Shown piece by piece: positions 62,605 through 64,000 of a DNA stretch of 64,000 nucleotides. The stretch lies in assembly GCA_032622095.1 (NCBI GenBank), contig CP136068.1, positions 163,075,465 through 163,139,464 on the forward strand. The letters run 5' to 3'. Origin of the DNA: Siphonodentalium dalli. Its lineage: Eukaryota; Mollusca; Scaphopoda; Gadilida; Siphonodentaliidae. Both the position numbers and the translations under genes were made by a program. The notes beneath the pieces were generated by a model. It ran no database searches, was not told where the DNA came from, and saw nothing but the letters and a program-made list of their open reading frames with translations. Numbering within the stretch: position 1 is the first letter of the stretch; each line of letters begins with the position of its first letter.

Positions 62605-62732
62605 CTGAAATTCAGAATACAGACATGTATACAGGCTGTTCACTATAGGATTGCCACAATTATTTGATTAATCGACTAACCTTCGACAGGTGCGGTAGTT
62701 GTCGGTTATTAACTTTCATCGACTAATCGCCA

Positions 62733-62766
<34 letters not shown>

Positions 62767-63574
62767 GAGTATGTAAGCAGTACTCAGTCCCTCCCAGGAA
62801 GGAAAACACAACAAGAGCACTTACTTTGCTCCTGCAATTCAGAAGACGGGGATAAATGCACCCTGTAATATAATCACAAGTTGGGTGTTTCTCAAACAAA
62901 ATGTCAGAATGGGACATACATGTACATTGTACACCTACATGTAGTCACACGTTGTCACGTTCACATGCCCATAATTGAATTGAAACAGAAAAGGATCAAA
63001 ATAAACCTTCAAATAGGTCAATAATGAATCAATAATTACAGTCATCAGAATCATTTTGACAAGAGGGACGAGTGCACATTTTAGCACCCGTGAATGGAAA
63101 ATTGCGAGTGGGAACGGGTGCGAGAGCAATCGCTCCCGTCTCCATGGGAAGGACTGAGTACTATGCACAAATGCCATACCTGGAAGTAAAAGTTAACATT
63201 GTAGCACAATTTACCACCCGACAGCCTGTTCTCTCGCCACTTTTCATAATGTAAAACTTTCAAATTTCATACCGTAAAACGGTCACCATTATTCACTAAG
63301 TTCGCAGGACATGGAATGTTCAAAGTTACTAGACAGTTTGTTAACAAGTTTGTGTCATCACTTATTAGTGCTACATACACTACATTCTCCAATGTGGTAA
63401 GTTGTAACGTATATAAACTAATAATTTGCTTAATTATTTCCTGTAACATTTTATTGAAAATGTCCAGGTTATACAACCCCACAAAAGCTCAAATATCTGG
63501 CATTATCTACCTATAGGCCTACATGACCCCCCAAAGCTGCATGCCCTTTGAATAACAAAACCAAAAGTACAGTA
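62605..63574. other. Region upstream of exon 1, no further UBR3 exon found
   Basis: Contains a ~35 bp poly-G tract (62731-62766) and, at 62940-63095, the reverse complement of the 18355-18500 repeat. No acceptor/donor pair with UBR3-like coding was found. Confidence 0.55.
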
Positions 63575-63885
63575 ACGGCCCTGTGCCAATGCATTCTCTT
63601 ATATATGTGAGTCGCCTCGCATATATAAGAGAATGCATTGGCTTAACACATTAAAAATTATAAAATTGTTAAAGAATGTAAGAAAAAATGGTAAAAAGTG
63701 TTAAAAAAAGATTTTTTTTAGGCCAATGCATTCTCTTATATATGCGAGGCGACCTATGGTCGACTCGCATATATAAGAGAATGCATTGGCACAGGGCATA
63801 ACTGTAACCATCACAATGTGGTCAATGAGCCGGTTCCAATGATATCCATATTTGTATGGTTTTATTGAGACAGACACCGAAGCCT
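63575..63885 (-). mobile_element. Family T foldback MITE, both termini missing
   Basis: Two hairpins and leader (CACAATGTGGTCAATGAGCC, ATATCCATATTTGTATGGTT), stopping before the GGCC motifs and the TTAA ends on each side. Confidence 0.85.
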
Positions 63886-64000
63886 GCGAAATAAATTAGG
63901 TGCTCTATATATGTCAGGTGACATAATCGGTACACAATGTGATTCTCTGCAAAACTAACTATTGTCCTTTTTCAATAAGTATGCAACAATTCCACACGCG

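Noticed and set aside
61370-61450. Functional tRNA gene
   Set aside because: Box A- and B-like motifs are present but a complete cloverleaf does not form; better explained as a tRNA-derived SINE head.
7187-63800. Recurring frames with [20 protein letters not shown]
   Set aside because: Translations of the family T/R hairpin, found in both directions wherever the palindrome occurs.

Overview
The window looks like intron-rich genomic DNA from a marine invertebrate, most likely a bivalve mollusc. The grounds are AT-rich introns packed with foldback MITEs, hAT-like MITEs, and dispersed elements with internal ~190 bp tandem cores like the bivalve 'pearl' type. The organism call is inference. I found no bacterial-style gene, rRNA, CRISPR array or viral gene. 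One gene accounts for all the protein coding I can support: an orthologue of the E3 ubiquitin ligase UBR3, on the minus strand across the whole window.

UBR3: I located 23 exons by GT-AG boundaries, reading-frame continuity and recalled vertebrate UBR3. They run from 62604 down to 564. All 22 internal joins agree in phase, and the exons sum to 3509 nt (1169 codons after the first two bases). They start just before the UBR-box zinc finger (62391-62604), cross the long helical middle, and end inside the RING-H2 domain (first CxxC in 8165-8305, CGHHLHLDC in 564-674). The N-terminal exon(s) lie beyond the right edge. The rest of the RING and the C-terminal domain lie beyond the left edge.

Layout on the + strand: 1-675, RING exon in three partly decayed tandem copies; 676-4760, a 2.1 kb tandem duplication headed by a minisatellite carrying the exon's 3' splice site; 4.8-18.8 kb, exons 22 to 17 among foldback elements; 18.9-29.6 kb, exons 16 to 12 with two intact hAT MITEs; 30-37.3 kb, a compact block of exons 11 to 6; 37.3-51.9 kb, exons 5 to 3, a ~2.1 kb minisatellite and a large 190 bp-unit array; 52-64 kb, exons 2 and 1 with further hAT MITEs, a second 190 bp-unit array and a tRNA-type SINE.

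The main discovery is a pattern. At ten of the 23 exons, the tandem-repeat unit or local duplication next to the exon contains the exon end plus the splice site itself. Donors are affected at exons 3, 5, 8, 12, 13, 15, 21 and 23, and acceptors at 5, 13, 18, 19 and 23. Unit size runs from 19 bp to ~165 bp, and copy number from 2 to ~55. The repeats are unrelated in sequence, so they arose independently. In exon 5 each unit has the form AG-microexon-GT, with a microexon of 24 or 18 nt that would insert in frame.

Three foldback families with different termini share one ~67 bp hairpin. Five elements keep perfect 8 bp target-site duplications.
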